Below are positions 37,239 to 47,082 of a DNA stretch of 64,000 nt, one piece after another. The translations under genes and the position numbers were made by a program. The first letter of the stretch is position 1. Each line of letters begins with the position of its first letter. The notes below the pieces were generated by a model. That model saw only the letters and a list, made by a program, of their open reading frames with translations. It ran no database searches and had not been told where the DNA came from. Source of the stretch: Porphyrobacter sp. TH134 (GTDB lineage: Bacteria > Pseudomonadota > Alphaproteobacteria > Sphingomonadales > Sphingomonadaceae); the NCBI RefSeq assembly GCF_002855495.1, contig NZ_PKRO01000004.1, forward strand, positions 88,904-152,903, read 5' to 3'.

Positions 37239-39515
37239 ATGCGCAACGTGCCGATCATTCCGATGGGCGAGGACCCGGACGGGCGCGGTGCCGCCGGACA
37301 ACCGACGCCGCGCCCTTGGCAAACACCGCGCCCCTTGTCCAGCACCGCGGGCCGGAACGGGCGTTGGATCGGCACAGCCGACCGTTTTCTGGCCGAGGCC
37401 GGGTTTGACCGTGCGCCCTGGTTGGCGGTGATCTTTGCGCTCGGGATCGTGGTCTGGTTTATCCTGCCCAGCAAAGGGATGTGGTTGGCTGCCATCAGTG
37501 CCAGTATGCTGGCTGCGCTTGGCGCAATGGCGGCCTGGCCGACCGGCAGCCCTGCGGACGAAAACCGTGCCAGCCTGCGCCTCGCCGTGGTTACCTGCGC
37601 ATTGGTCTTTGCGCTGGGCATCGCGGTGATCTGGGCCCGGTCCAGCATTGTTGGTGCAGAGCCCATCGCGCGCCCTGTCGTCATGTTGCTGCATGGCAAG
37701 GTGATCGCGCGTCAGGACCAACCCGCAGAAGGGCGGCTGCGGTTGACGCTGGCCGTCCGCGAGCCCGCAACGGGCGCGGCGCGCAAGATCCGGGTCAATG
37801 TGCCACTGGATGCGCTCGGGCCAGCCGGGCCGCCGCCGGGCCTTGCCGAAGGCGCTGTGGTACGACTGCGGGCGAGGCTGATGCCCCCGGCCAGTCCGAT
37901 GCTTCCGGGCAGCTACGATTTTGCGCGGGCCGCATGGTTTCAGGGCCTGTCGGCAACCGGGACCATGGTCGGCCCGTTGGTGGTGATCAACCCGGCCATC
38001 GCCGACCAGGGGATCGCAGGCTTGCAACGGTCGCTGGCAGAGCATGTCCGCGCGCGGGTGGATGGTTCGCCCGGCGCCATCGCTGCCGCATTTGCCAGCG
38101 GCGACCGCGGCGGGATCGCCGAGGCGGACGAGGCGGCGATGCGCGATTCGGGGCTGACGCACCTGCTATCGATCAGCGGGTTGCATGTGAGCGCGGTGAT
38201 CGCGGCGGCCTATGTCGCTGCGCTGCGATTGCTGGCGCTGTGGCCAGCTTTGGCGCTTCGGGTGCGGCTGCCGGTGGCGGCGGCCGGGATCGGCGCGCTG
38301 GCCGGGATCGGTTACACCTTGCTCACCGGCGCCGAAGTGCCCACCGTGCGCAGCTGCGTCGCCGCTTTGCTGGTGCTGGGCGCGCTCGCGCTGGGGCGCG
38401 ATGCGCTATCGATGCGGATGGTGGCTGTGGCGGCAGGGTTTGTGCTGCTGCTCTGGCCGGAAAGCGCCATCGGGCCGAGCTTCCAGATGAGTTTTGCCGC
38501 AGTGCTGGCGATCATCGCTGTGTCCAGCAGCGCGCCGGTGCGCGCCTTTCTTGCCCCGCGCGAAGAGCCGTGGTGGAGGCGGACCGGGCGTCAGGTGGTG
38601 ATGCTGTTTGTCACTGGCGTGGTGATCGAACTGGCGTTGATGCCAATCGTTCTGTTCCATTTTCACCGGGCGGGCATGTACGGTGCACTCGCCAATGTGG
38701 TAGCGATCCCGTTGGTAACATTTGTCTCCATGCCGCTCATCGCGCTCGGTTTACTGCTCGACCTTGTGGGCCTCGGCAGTCCTGCATGGTGGCTGACAGA
38801 GCGCTCGCTCGCATTGCTGCTGGCGATTGCCCACATCACGGCCGCACAGGCAGGCGCGGTCACATTGATGCCGCAGATCAGCGGGCTTGCGGTCGCGCTA
38901 TTTGCGGCAGGCGGCCTGTGGCTGGCGCTCTGGCACGGACGGGTGCGGCTTGCGGGATTGGCGCCGGTGATGCTGGCAAGCCTGCTGGTCGTGCTGACCC
39001 CGGTTCCCGATCTTCTGGTCGCAGGTGACGGTCAGCAGGTGGGCATCACCGTGCCCGGCCCTGATGGAAGGCCGCGCCTTGTCTCCCTGCGTGATAGCCG
39101 TTCATCCTACACCCGGGACAATCTGATGGAGCTTGCCGGCGTTGCGGCCGAGCCGGTGCCGATTGCCGATTGGGAGGGCGCAAACTGCTCCTCGGCATTT
39201 TGCACCCTGGTGCTGAACCGGGGTGGACGTGACTGGGTGGTGCTGCTCGGGCGAGGGCGGGCCCAGGTCGAGGAGCGCGCTCTTGCTGCCGCCTGCGCTG
39301 AAGCCGATGTCATTGTGTCCGAGAGGTTCCTACCGCGATCCTGCCGCCCCCGCTGGCTTAAGGCTGACCGGCGCTATCTGGCTCAAAGAGGAGGGCTGGC
39401 GATTGATCTGGCCGCTGGCCGGATCACCACTGTTGCTCAAAGCCAAGGCACGCATGGATGGTGGCGTCCCGCGCCCGATCAGCCCCGCCCGGCCGCGCCG
39501 CAACCACCGTCCTAG
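37239..39515 (+). CDS. comEC: ComEC/Rec2 family DNA-uptake channel protein
   Basis: ComEC forms the inner membrane channel that passes single-stranded DNA in natural competence. The 758-residue product has an N-terminal membrane part, a soluble OB-like region around residues 150-240, the competence-domain signature ([20 protein letters not shown]) and a series of helices. The C-terminal ~130 residues are soluble but do not show the metallo-beta-lactamase HxHxDH motif seen in some members. Divergent from gltX, with 88 bases between. The first ATG is used; another ATG eight codons later is possible. Confidence 0.9.
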   Translation: MRNVPIIPMGEDPDGRGAAGQPTPRPWQTPRPLSSTAGRNGRWIGTADRFLAEAGFDRAPWLAVIFALGIVVWFILPSKGMWLAAISASMLAALGAMAAWPTGSPADENRASLRLAVVTCALVFALGIAVIWARSSIVGAEPIARPVVMLLHGKVIARQDQPAEGRLRLTLAVREPATGAARKIRVNVPLDALGPAGPPPGLAEGAVVRLRARLMPPASPMLPGSYDFARAAWFQGLSATGTMVGPLVVINPAIADQGIAGLQRSLAEHVRARVDGSPGAIAAAFASGDRGGIAEADEAAMRDSGLTHLLSISGLHVSAVIAAAYVAALRLLALWPALALRVRLPVAAAGIGALAGIGYTLLTGAEVPTVRSCVAALLVLGALALGRDALSMRMVAVAAGFVLLLWPESAIGPSFQMSFAAVLAIIAVSSSAPVRAFLAPREEPWWRRTGRQVVMLFVTGVVIELALMPIVLFHFHRAGMYGALANVVAIPLVTFVSMPLIALGLLLDLVGLGSPAWWLTERSLALLLAIAHITAAQAGAVTLMPQISGLAVALFAAGGLWLALWHGRVRLAGLAPVMLASLLVVLTPVPDLLVAGDGQQVGITVPGPDGRPRLVSLRDSRSSYTRDNLMELAGVAAEPVPIADWEGANCSSAFCTLVLNRGGRDWVVLLGRGRAQVEERALAAACAEADVIVSERFLPRSCRPRWLKADRRYLAQRGGLAIDLAAGRITTVAQSQGTHGWWRPAPDQPRPAAPQPPS

Positions 39516-39577
39516 CCGCATCAGGCAGAGGTCAAACCCGAGGCAGAACCGATCTGGCAGGGGGGCTAAAGCGATCA

Positions 39578-39609
39578 AGGCCGCCCCAAGGATCCGCCTG
39601 GAGCGGCCT
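39578..39609. terminator. Hairpin between convergent comEC and lexA
   Basis: AGGCCGC pairs with GCGGCCT around an 18-base spacer in the gap of about 170 bases between comEC and lexA. No clear T run follows in either direction. A second small hairpin ending in GTTTTG lies near 39640-39664. The rest of the gap shows no gene. Confidence 0.35.
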
Positions 39610-39687
39610 GATGTTCGATCTAACTATTGTAATATCCTGAAAACAAGCCGGGCCTGCGGTTTTGTACGCGAAGGTCAGCTCACCACC

Positions 39688-40380
39688 TCAATGATAGCGG
39701 CGCAGCAGCCCGGCCAGCTTGCCCTGAACTTCGACTTCATCGGACCGGTAGAATTGCGGATCATAGGCCGCATTGGCCGGATCCAGCCGCACCTGACCGC
39801 CTTCCTTGCGCAGGTATTTGAGCGTTGCTTCCTCGCCGCGCACCAGCGCCACCACGATCTCGCCATCGCGGGCGGTGTTGGTGCGCCGCACCAGCGCAAA
39901 ATCGCCATCGAAGATCCCGGCTTCAATCATCGAATCGCCTGATACTTCAAGCGCATAATGCTCCCCGGGCCCAAGCAGGGCCGCAGGCACCGGAAGGGTC
40001 GAATGGCCTTCGAAAGCCTCAATCGGCGCGCCGGCCGCAATCCGCCCGTGCAGAGGCAGTTCGATCACGTCATTCGCTGCAACGCTCTCCGCGACGCGCG
40101 GCGCAGGGGGGACCATCGGTACCACATTATCGCCCGCCGGCACGGCGGCGCGGGCCGGGGTCGTGTCACCGGGTTCGCGGATCACTTCGAGCGCGCGCGC
40201 GCGGTTGGGCAGGCGGCGCAGGAAACCGCGTTCTTCCAGCGCGGAAATCAGCCGGTGCACGCCCGACTTGCTTTTCAAATCGAGCGCTTCTTTCATTTCC
40301 TCGAAACTTGGCGAGATCCCGGTTTCCTCCAGCCGCTGCTGGATGAAACGGATCAACTCGTGCTGTTTGGCTGTCAGCAT
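39688..40380 (-). CDS. lexA: LexA repressor (SOS regulator)
   Basis: LexA represses DNA-damage genes and cleaves itself when RecA filaments form. The 230-residue product has an N-terminal winged helix ([16 protein letters not shown]), a linker, the Ala116-Gly117 cleavage site, the catalytic Ser150 (SGDSM) and Lys188 (ATLKYL). Length is typical for alphaproteobacteria. A GTTC-N7-GTTC operator lies about 150 bases upstream, so it should control itself. Confidence 0.96.
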   Translation of the reverse strand: MLTAKQHELIRFIQQRLEETGISPSFEEMKEALDLKSKSGVHRLISALEERGFLRRLPNRARALEVIREPGDTTPARAAVPAGDNVVPMVPPAPRVAESVAANDVIELPLHGRIAAGAPIEAFEGHSTLPVPAALLGPGEHYALEVSGDSMIEAGIFDGDFALVRRTNTARDGEIVVALVRGEEATLKYLRKEGGQVRLDPANAAYDPQFYRSDEVEVQGKLAGLLRRYH

Positions 40381-40598
40381 GGATCAAAACTCCCTTGGTC
40401 GCATTCACGCCCCGCCAATCGGCCCGGCGCCAGTCCCAGATGTGCTCCAAGAGGCACCGGCCCGGATGAGCCTGTGGTGCTTTGCGTGCACGCCCGTTCC
40501 GCCTTGGCATGGTTGATGCCATTAAGGTGAACGAACAAGGAACAATTAGGCAACTGCCGCAAAGCTGTCAAGCGCGCCGAACGCCAAACCCGCGCAAT
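40381..40598 (-). promoter_or_regulatory. lexA leader and promoter region
   Basis: About 218 bases between lexA and moeA, both transcribed leftward. It holds the SOS operator described separately and must contain the lexA promoter. I see no clean -35/-10 pair that can be placed with confidence, and no small gene. Confidence 0.5.
40529..40543 (-). promoter_or_regulatory. LexA operator (alphaproteobacterial SOS box)
   Basis: On the minus strand the bases read GTTCCTTGTTCGTTC, an exact match to the direct-repeat SOS box GTTC-N7-GTTC known for alphaproteobacterial LexA. It lies about 149 bases before the lexA start codon. The only downstream gene it can serve in that direction is lexA. Confidence 0.85.
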
Positions 40599-41792
40599 TC
40601 AGCCATTTTGGAGCTTGAACACCGGAACAGGCGACCCTGCGGCAAGCGGCGGGGCATGGGCGGGGCGATCGATCAGACAATCCGCCGCCGCCAGCGCAGA
40701 CAGGGCCGAGGAATCCTGCGAGCCGGCCAGCTGCGGCGCGCCGTCATGAAACACCGCGCGCAGGAATTCGCGCCGGGGGCCAACAGCGGGCAGGTCTTCA
40801 CCCGCATAGGCCATCTCTACCTTGGGCAGCGGTTCGGGATCGCCCTGTGCCGCACGCACCAGCGGCAGCGCAAACAGGAAGGCGGTAACGAAGCTCGACA
40901 CCGGATTGCCGGGCAGGCCGAGGATCACCTGCGTGCCGCTCGCACCCGGCCGGGTGGCGACCAGCAGCGGCTTGCCGGGCTTTATGGCAATCTTCCAGAA
41001 CGCGATTTGGGCGCCCCAATCGGTCAGCGCGGGCTTGATGAGGTCGTGATCGCCCACCGAGGCCCCGCCCGAGGTGATGAGGATATCGGCCCCTTCCGCC
41101 TTGGCCAGCGCAGCGGCGAGCGCGGCGCGGTCGTCCGGTACCGGGCCCATGCGCGTGATCTCGCAGCCCAGCGGCGCCAGCATGGCTGCAATCATGGCCG
41201 CATTGCTGGCGGGAAGCTGGTGAGGGAGGCAATCGGCAGGGTCAGCCGCCAATTCGTCGCCGCTGTCCATCACGGCCACACGGACCGGGCGGGTTACGGT
41301 CAGCGTGCCGTGTCCCGCCGCCAGCGCAAGAGCGAGGCGGGCGGGGGTGATGCGGGTGCCTTTGGTCAGCAACAGGTCGCCCGCATGAAAATCGAAGCCG
41401 CGTGCCCGGATATGGCGACCGGGCGGCGGCAGCTCGGTCGCCAGAATGAGGCCAGCTTCATTGACCGCGTCTTCCTGAAGCAGCACCCGGTCCGCGCCCG
41501 GAGGAATGACCGCGCCGGTCGAGATCCGCACGCACTGATTTTCGGCCAGAAGCTCGCGGTAGGGCGCGCCGGCGCGGCTTTCTCCCACGAGCAGCCAGGG
41601 CCCTTCGCCGGGCGCGAGGGCATAGCCATCCATGGCCGAAAGATCGGCGGCAGGCTGGGTGCGCGCGGCGCGGAGATCTTCGGCGAGGATCCGACCAAGC
41701 GCGGTATCGGCGGCGACAGGCTCAGACGGCAGCAGCGGCGCCAGCGCCAGCAGCATTGTCTGGGCTTCTTCAAGGTCGAGCAGCGCGCTCAA
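40599..41792 (-). CDS. moeA: Molybdopterin molybdenumtransferase
   Basis: MoeA inserts molybdenum into molybdopterin-AMP in the last step of molybdenum cofactor synthesis. The 397-residue product contains [27 protein letters not shown] and [10 protein letters not shown], the family markers. I start at the TTG at 41792, which overlaps the moaC stop (TTGA) and places the usual LDEAQ-like segment at the N-terminus; an ATG at 41819 would overlap by 31 bases. Last gene of the operon that begins at ppiD. Confidence 0.92.
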   Translation of the reverse strand: MSALLDLEEAQTMLLALAPLLPSEPVAADTALGRILAEDLRAARTQPAADLSAMDGYALAPGEGPWLLVGESRAGAPYRELLAENQCVRISTGAVIPPGADRVLLQEDAVNEAGLILATELPPPGRHIRARGFDFHAGDLLLTKGTRITPARLALALAAGHGTLTVTRPVRVAVMDSGDELAADPADCLPHQLPASNAAMIAAMLAPLGCEITRMGPVPDDRAALAAALAKAEGADILITSGGASVGDHDLIKPALTDWGAQIAFWKIAIKPGKPLLVATRPGASGTQVILGLPGNPVSSFVTAFLFALPLVRAAQGDPEPLPKVEMAYAGEDLPAVGPRREFLRAVFHDGAPQLAGSQDSSALSALAAADCLIDRPAHAPPLAAGSPVPVFKLQNG

Positions 41793-42286
41793 GCGTCGTC
41801 CATATCCCGGGCGGCCCAATCGCCCGAGTTGCCGCCCGACTTGGCCACCAGGCGGATGCTGCCGATCACCATCCCCTTGTCCAGCGCTTTGGCCATGTCG
41901 TAAATCGTGAGGAGTGCGACAGAAACTGCTGTCATCGCTTCCATTTCGACCCCGGTTCGGCCCGTCAACGAGGCTGTGGCGGTGACGCGGATCCCGGAAG
42001 TTTTGTCGCTATCTTCATAGGCAAAATCGATGCTGACCGCCTCCAGCCCCAAGGGGTGGCACAACGGGATCAAGTCGCCCGTGCGCTTGGCCGCCATGAT
42101 CCCGGCAATGCGGGCGGCGGACAGCACGTCGCCTTTGGGAGCGTTGCCTTCGCGGATCGCTGCCAGCACCTCGGCCGCCATGGTGATCCGCCCCGATGCC
42201 ACTGCGCGGCGGGCGGTTGCGGGCTTCCCGCCGACATCGACCATGTGCGCAGCGCCGCTTTGATCGAGGTGGGTGAGTTTGCTCAT
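41789..42286 (-). CDS. moaC: Cyclic pyranopterin monophosphate synthase
   Basis: MoaC acts with MoaA to make cyclic pyranopterin monophosphate from GTP in the first stage of molybdenum cofactor synthesis. The 165-residue product shows [16 protein letters not shown], the LIPLCHPL motif and the [11 protein letters not shown] segment. It starts ATG at 42286 overlapping the trpC stop and is followed by moeA. No moaA is in the window. Confidence 0.95.
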   Translation of the reverse strand: MSKLTHLDQSGAAHMVDVGGKPATARRAVASGRITMAAEVLAAIREGNAPKGDVLSAARIAGIMAAKRTGDLIPLCHPLGLEAVSIDFAYEDSDKTSGIRVTATASLTGRTGVEMEAMTAVSVALLTIYDMAKALDKGMVIGSIRLVAKSGGNSGDWAARDMDDA

Positions 42287-43083
42287 GCAGCCTGTTCTGG
42301 CCTGAGCAGCGCGGCTGTGGCACTCGCAATATCGACAGCGCGCATCAGGCTTTCTCCGACGAGAAAGGTGCGTACGCCTGCCGTTTCCAATCGCTGGCAA
42401 TCCGCGTGGCTGTTGATCCCGCTCTCGCCCACGATCAGCGTGCCGGGCGGCATCAGGGGGGCGAGCCTTTCGGTGACGGCGAGCGAGGTCGTGAAGGTCT
42501 TGAGGTCGCGGTTGTTGACCCCGATCAGGCGGGATTGGAGCACGCGAGCGGCGCGCTCCAGCTCGGCCTCGTCGTGCACTTCGACGAGCACGTCCATATG
42601 GTGTTCGCGCGCGGCGGCTTCGATCTCGGCCATCTGCGCGTCTTCCAGCGCGGCGACGATGATCAGGATCGCATCGGCCCCGATGCTGCGCGCCTCAAGG
42701 CATTGCCACGGATCGACCATGAAGTCCTTGCGCAGCACCGGCAGGTCGCAGGCGGCGCGGGCGGCGACGAGGTAATCCTCGTGCCCCTGAAAATAAGGCG
42801 CGTCGGTGAGGACCGAGAGGCAGGCCGCGCCGCCTTGCTGATAGGCGGCGGCGTGCGCGGCGGGGTGGAAATCGGCCCGAATGAGCCCCTTGGAGGGGCT
42901 GGCCTTCTTGATCTCAGCGATGAGGGCATAACCGCTGGCGGCACGGTCGCGCAGTGCGGTTTCGAACCCGCGGGGGGGCGATTGCGCGGCGGCGGCCTCG
43001 GCCAGCGCGGCGGTGCTGGTCGCGGCCTTGCGGGCGGCGACTTCCTCGCGCTTGGTGGCGCAGATTTCTTCGAGCTTGTTCAT
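42283..43083 (-). CDS. trpC: Indole-3-glycerol phosphate synthase
   Basis: Converts carboxyphenylaminodeoxyribulose phosphate to indole-3-glycerol phosphate. The 266-residue TIM-barrel protein has [12 protein letters not shown] with the catalytic lysine, [18 protein letters not shown] and GESGI, in the expected order. It is a single-domain TrpC, not fused to TrpF. I chose ATG 43083, five bases after the trpD stop, over an upstream ATG inside trpD. Confidence 0.95.
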   Translation of the reverse strand: MNKLEEICATKREEVAARKAATSTAALAEAAAAQSPPRGFETALRDRAASGYALIAEIKKASPSKGLIRADFHPAAHAAAYQQGGAACLSVLTDAPYFQGHEDYLVAARAACDLPVLRKDFMVDPWQCLEARSIGADAILIIVAALEDAQMAEIEAAAREHHMDVLVEVHDEAELERAARVLQSRLIGVNNRDLKTFTTSLAVTERLAPLMPPGTLIVGESGINSHADCQRLETAGVRTFLVGESLMRAVDIASATAALLRPEQAA

Positions 43084-43088
43084 ATCTC

Positions 43089-44081
43089 TCACTTCGCCAG
43101 CGCGATCCACTTGTCCAGCAGCGCCATTGCCGCGCCGCTATCCAAGGCCTCCGCCGCCACGCCTGCGCGTTCCCGCCAGTCGCTGCCGCGCCCTGCCACC
43201 GTCAGCGCGCCTGCCGCGTTGAACAGCACCGCGTCGCGATAGGGTCCGGGGGTGCCCATCAGGAGCGCCTTCAGCGCAGCGGCGTTGTGCCTTGCATCGT
43301 CGCCCCGGATCGCTTCAATCGGGGTGTGGGGAAGGCCCGCTGCCGAAGCGTCGATGCGTTCCATCGTGAAGGCGTTGCCGGTCACCACCGCGACCTCGTT
43401 GCCGCCCGCAAGGCTCAGTTCATCCAGCCCCTCGTCGCCCGAAACGATCAGCGATTGGCCGGTGCCCAGCCGTGCCAGCGCGCCGGCATAGATCGGCACA
43501 TAGGCAGGGCGCGCAATGCCGATCAGCTGGCTGGTGACGCCTGCGGGGTTCGAAAGCGGGCCCATCAGGTTGAAGATCGTGCGCTGGCCGATGCGCACCC
43601 GGATGGGCTGGATGCGCGCCATGGCCGGGTGGTGGTTCTTGGCGAAGAGGAAGCAAATGCCGATCTCGGCGAGCGTCTTTTCCGCCGTGCGCCCGGCGGC
43701 GTCCATGTCGAGCCCCAGCGCCTCCAGCGTGTCCGCCGCGCCCGCTTTCGAGGATGCCGCGCGGTTGCCGTGCTTGGCGACCGGCACACCGCAGGCCGCA
43801 ACCACCAGGCTGACAGCGGTCGAGACGTTGAGGGTGTGGTGCCCGTCGCCCCCCGTGCCGCAGACGTCGATCGCGCCTTGGGGAGCGTCGATGGGGATCA
43901 GCCGAGCCCGAAGGGCACGCGCCGCGCCCGCGATCTCGTCCGCCGTCTCGCCGCGCGCGGACAGGGCAACGAGGAAGTCGGCGATCTCGTCTTCGGAAGG
44001 ACCGCCATCAAGCAGCACGCCGAAGGCGGCTTCAGCCTCGGCCTCGCTCAAGGGCGCGGTCACATCGGGGAGAACGCTCAT
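43089..44081 (-). CDS. trpD: Anthranilate phosphoribosyltransferase
   Basis: Joins anthranilate to PRPP. The 330-residue product has the PRPP-binding GTGGDG at residues 75-80, then [20 protein letters not shown], and the [12 protein letters not shown] motif, all standard. It overlaps trpG by an ATGA junction and is spaced five bases from trpC. Confidence 0.96.
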   Translation of the reverse strand: MSVLPDVTAPLSEAEAEAAFGVLLDGGPSEDEIADFLVALSARGETADEIAGAARALRARLIPIDAPQGAIDVCGTGGDGHHTLNVSTAVSLVVAACGVPVAKHGNRAASSKAGAADTLEALGLDMDAAGRTAEKTLAEIGICFLFAKNHHPAMARIQPIRVRIGQRTIFNLMGPLSNPAGVTSQLIGIARPAYVPIYAGALARLGTGQSLIVSGDEGLDELSLAGGNEVAVVTGNAFTMERIDASAAGLPHTPIEAIRGDDARHNAAALKALLMGTPGPYRDAVLFNAAGALTVAGRGSDWRERAGVAAEALDSGAAMALLDKWIALAK

Positions 44082-44689
44082 GCACTCAGCCTTGCGGGCA
44101 GCATGGGATCAAGCCCGCAGAGGCGCACGAAATTGGCAAGCAGCGCGTGCCCGTACTCGGTGGCGATGCTTTCGGGGTGGAACTGCACCGAGTGGATCGG
44201 CAGGCTGGCGTGGCGGAAGCCCATCACGCTCAGGCGATCGCTGCCCGGCGTTTCGGCATGGGCGTTGGCGACCAGTTCCTCCGGCACATTTACCACCTCA
44301 AGGCTGTGATAGCGCGTAGCGATGAAGGGGGAGGGCAGGCCCGCAAACACTCCCGACCCGTCATGCGTGACGGGCGAAGTCTTGCCATGCATCAGCCCGC
44401 CGCGCTGCACCGTGCCGCCGAAATGCTGGCCGATGGCCTGATGGCCCAGACACACACCCATTAGGGGCTTGCCTGCGTCCGCACAGGCAGCCACCAGATC
44501 GAGGCTGATGCCCGCCTCGTTGGGTGTGCAGGGGCCGGGCGAGATCAGGAAGCCCGCCGCGTTCGTCCGCAGCGCCTCGGCAGCCGTGAGCGCATCGTTG
44601 CGTTCCACGCGCACTTCGGCCCCCAGCTCCATCAGGTAATGGACGAGGTTGAAGGTAAAGCTGTCGTAATTGTCGATCACGAGTATCAT
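44078..44689 (-). CDS. trpG: Anthranilate synthase glutamine amidotransferase subunit
   Basis: Supplies ammonia from glutamine to TrpE. The 203-residue class I amidotransferase shows [10 protein letters not shown], the catalytic Cys80 ([10 protein letters not shown]) and the His-Glu pair (FHPES). A homologous subunit, PabA, would look similar and may be served by the same protein. The start overlaps the stop of the glycosidase-like lipoprotein gene (ATGA). Confidence 0.95.
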   Translation of the reverse strand: MILVIDNYDSFTFNLVHYLMELGAEVRVERNDALTAAEALRTNAAGFLISPGPCTPNEAGISLDLVAACADAGKPLMGVCLGHQAIGQHFGGTVQRGGLMHGKTSPVTHDGSGVFAGLPSPFIATRYHSLEVVNVPEELVANAHAETPGSDRLSVMGFRHASLPIHSVQFHPESIATEYGHALLANFVRLCGLDPMLPARLSA

Positions 44690-45540
44690 TGCGCGGCTGC
44701 CTTCTCGCGTTTCGTCACCACGATGATCGGCCCGACGCGGCCCTTGTCGAGGCGCCCGGTCGCCGGATCCCACAGGCTCGACACCTGCCCGTCGAGGTAA
44801 AGCGCCATGGTCACCTTCACCTCATCACGAAAATAGCGCGCCAGCTGCCCGAAGCTGATCGGCGCGTCGGAGATGACAAAATGCGCCTTCCCGCCCGCGT
44901 CCACGCCTACGCCGTTGCGGATGGCGCGCGATGGGCCATTATCCTGAATCTCCGGGTGCAGCTTGCCATCGATCAGCAGCAGCGGGCCGGATTGGGTGCC
45001 GAATTCGGGCCGGTCACCGACTGTCTCGAAAAAGGTATTGCTGCCCAGCACCCGCCACTTGCTTGCCGAACCGAAGAACACCCCGTTGGGCTTCATGTAG
45101 AAGTTGGAGGTGTTGCCTTCGGGCCGGGCGCTGCGGTCAAGTTCCGACCGGCGTTCGCCCGCTTCGACATAATAGCCCATGGCCTTCAGATCATCGCCAT
45201 ACATCCCGCCATTCATGGCAAAGGCGATGGTTGCCGGATCTTGGCTGGCGGAAAATGCGGCAAGCGAGCCGAACGGCTGCTTGTCTGCGCCAAGGTTGGC
45301 CATGCCAATCCGGTGCTGAGCGGGATCGGCGGTGCAATGGGTGAGCGGTACGTCCTCGAACACCACAGCGCGGCAGGCGGACGGGGTGGTAGCGTCAGCC
45401 TTGCTGGGCGCGGCGGCGGGCGTATCCTCGCGCTCTGACCCGTCGAGATTGATTTTGACGACAGCCTCACCCGCCGGCGCCTCGGAACAGGCGGCAAGGC
45501 CAAGCAGCAGGCTGGCAGCAAGCACGGCGCGGGCCATCAT
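44686..45540 (-). CDS. Lipoprotein with phosphodiester glycosidase (DUF2233/NAGPA-like) domain
   Basis: A 284-residue protein with a lipoprotein signal ([14 protein letters not shown], cysteine near residue 18) and a domain of the YigE/NAGPA type: [44 protein letters not shown] and LDGQVSSLW. Family members hydrolyse phosphodiester-linked sugars, but the target here is unknown. It sits between trpE and trpG with overlapping junctions on both sides, which has no obvious metabolic reason. Confidence 0.87.
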   Translation of the reverse strand: MMARAVLAASLLLGLAACSEAPAGEAVVKINLDGSEREDTPAAAPSKADATTPSACRAVVFEDVPLTHCTADPAQHRIGMANLGADKQPFGSLAAFSASQDPATIAFAMNGGMYGDDLKAMGYYVEAGERRSELDRSARPEGNTSNFYMKPNGVFFGSASKWRVLGSNTFFETVGDRPEFGTQSGPLLLIDGKLHPEIQDNGPSRAIRNGVGVDAGGKAHFVISDAPISFGQLARYFRDEVKVTMALYLDGQVSSLWDPATGRLDKGRVGPIIVVTKREKAAAQ

Positions 45541-47063
45541 TGCCCATACCCCGGCTCGCCCGCGACCCGCACCGCTTCACGCGCGGCAGCGATCAGTGCG
45601 CCGGCCTTGGCGCGGCATTCGGCAAGTTCGTAATCGGGATCAGAATCGGCAACGATGCCCGCACCGGCCTGCACGTGCATCACCCCGTCCTTGACCACGG
45701 CGGTCCGCAGCACGATGCAGCTGTCCAGGCTGCCGTCGGGCGCGAAATAGCCGACGCCGCCCGCATAGGCGCCGCGTGTTTCCGGTTCGAGGCTGGCGAT
45801 GATCTCGCACGCCCGGATCTTTGGCGCACCCGACACGGTGCCTGCCGGGAAGCCTGCGAACAGCGCATCGAGCGCGTCTTTCGCCGGATCGAGCTGCCCC
45901 ACCACATTGCTGACGATATGCATGACGTGGCTATAACGCTCGATGGTGAAGCTGTCCGTCACCTCGACTGTGCCCGCTGCCGCCACGCGGCCCACATCAT
46001 TGCGCCCCAGATCGAGCAGCATCAGATGCTCGGCCCGCTCCTTGGGATCGGCGAGGAGGCTCGCTTCGTTGGCGTCATCTTCTTCACGCGTGGCTCCGCG
46101 CGGGCGCGTTCCGGCAATCGGGCGGATGGTGACTTCATCGTCGCGCACGCGCACCAGGATTTCGGGCGAGGAACCGACCAGCGCAAAGCCCGGAAGGTCG
46201 AGGAAATAGAGAAAGGGCGAAGGGTTCACCCGCCTGAGCGCGCGGTAAAGCGCCAGCGGGGGGAGGGTGAAGGGGCAGGTAAAGCGCTGCGCCAGCACCA
46301 CCTGAAAGATATCGCCCGCAACGATGTATTCCTTCGCCGCCAGCGCCATCGCCTTGTAGTCATCGGGTGCAATCACCGGGGCAAGGTCGGGGAGGGTGTC
46401 AGGCAAGGTCTCGCTGTGGGGGACCGGCGCGGCCTGCGCGAGCTGGCTTAGCGTTGCATCGATCCGCTCGCCCGCGCGCGCGACGGCTGCGTGTGGGTCG
46501 GCGGCTTCCCAGATCGGGGCGATGGCGAACAGCGCATCCGTGAGACGGTCAAAGACGAGGATCACCGTCGGCCGCACGAACAGCATGTCAGGCAGGTCCA
46601 GTGCGCTTTGCGGCGCGCGCGGCAGGGTCTCGACGAGGCCGATCGTCTCGTACCCAAAATAGCCGACCAGACAGGCGAGCGCGGGCGGCAGGCCTGCGGG
46701 CATGGGATCAATCCGGCAGGTCGCCGCCAATGCGCGCAATTCGGCCAGCGCATCGCCGGCCAGCGGCGTGAACGCCTCGCGGTCGGTGCGCCAGTTGCGG
46801 TTGATCTCGGCGCCCGATCCCTTGGCGCGGAACACCAGATCGGGGTCAAGGCCAAGCAAGCTGTACCGCCCGCGCACTTCGCCGCCTTCGACTGATTCGA
46901 GCAGAAAATCGCCGCGCCCCGGTACGATCAGCCGCCGCGCTGCGCCCACCGGCGTATCGCTGTCGGCGATGATCCGCCGCCACACCAGCGCGGCCCGGCC
47001 ATCGGCCAGCATGGCGGCGGCAGCGGCGGCGTTTTCCGGCAATCCTGCGGCAATTGTGGTCAC
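45537..47063 (-). CDS. trpE: Anthranilate synthase component I
   Basis: Makes anthranilate from chorismate using ammonia from TrpG. The 508-residue chorismate-binding protein contains FLYFLDLPGFALVGSSPEI, IAGTRPRGATREED, LMLLDLGRNDVGRVA and GAPKIRACEIIA. An N-terminal regulatory region precedes these, consistent with tryptophan feedback. The stop overlaps the lipoprotein start, and ppiD ends 19 bases upstream. No leader peptide or attenuator is visible. Confidence 0.95.
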   Translation of the reverse strand: MTTIAAGLPENAAAAAAMLADGRAALVWRRIIADSDTPVGAARRLIVPGRGDFLLESVEGGEVRGRYSLLGLDPDLVFRAKGSGAEINRNWRTDREAFTPLAGDALAELRALAATCRIDPMPAGLPPALACLVGYFGYETIGLVETLPRAPQSALDLPDMLFVRPTVILVFDRLTDALFAIAPIWEAADPHAAVARAGERIDATLSQLAQAAPVPHSETLPDTLPDLAPVIAPDDYKAMALAAKEYIVAGDIFQVVLAQRFTCPFTLPPLALYRALRRVNPSPFLYFLDLPGFALVGSSPEILVRVRDDEVTIRPIAGTRPRGATREEDDANEASLLADPKERAEHLMLLDLGRNDVGRVAAAGTVEVTDSFTIERYSHVMHIVSNVVGQLDPAKDALDALFAGFPAGTVSGAPKIRACEIIASLEPETRGAYAGGVGYFAPDGSLDSCIVLRTAVVKDGVMHVQAGAGIVADSDPDYELAECRAKAGALIAAAREAVRVAGEPGYGQ

Positions 47064-47082
47064 GACGCGCTCACGCCTGTGC

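Noticed and set aside
36747..38162. A 471-codon minus-strand frame spanning gltX and comEC
   Set aside because: Overlaps two well-supported genes in other frames and has no recognisable domain.
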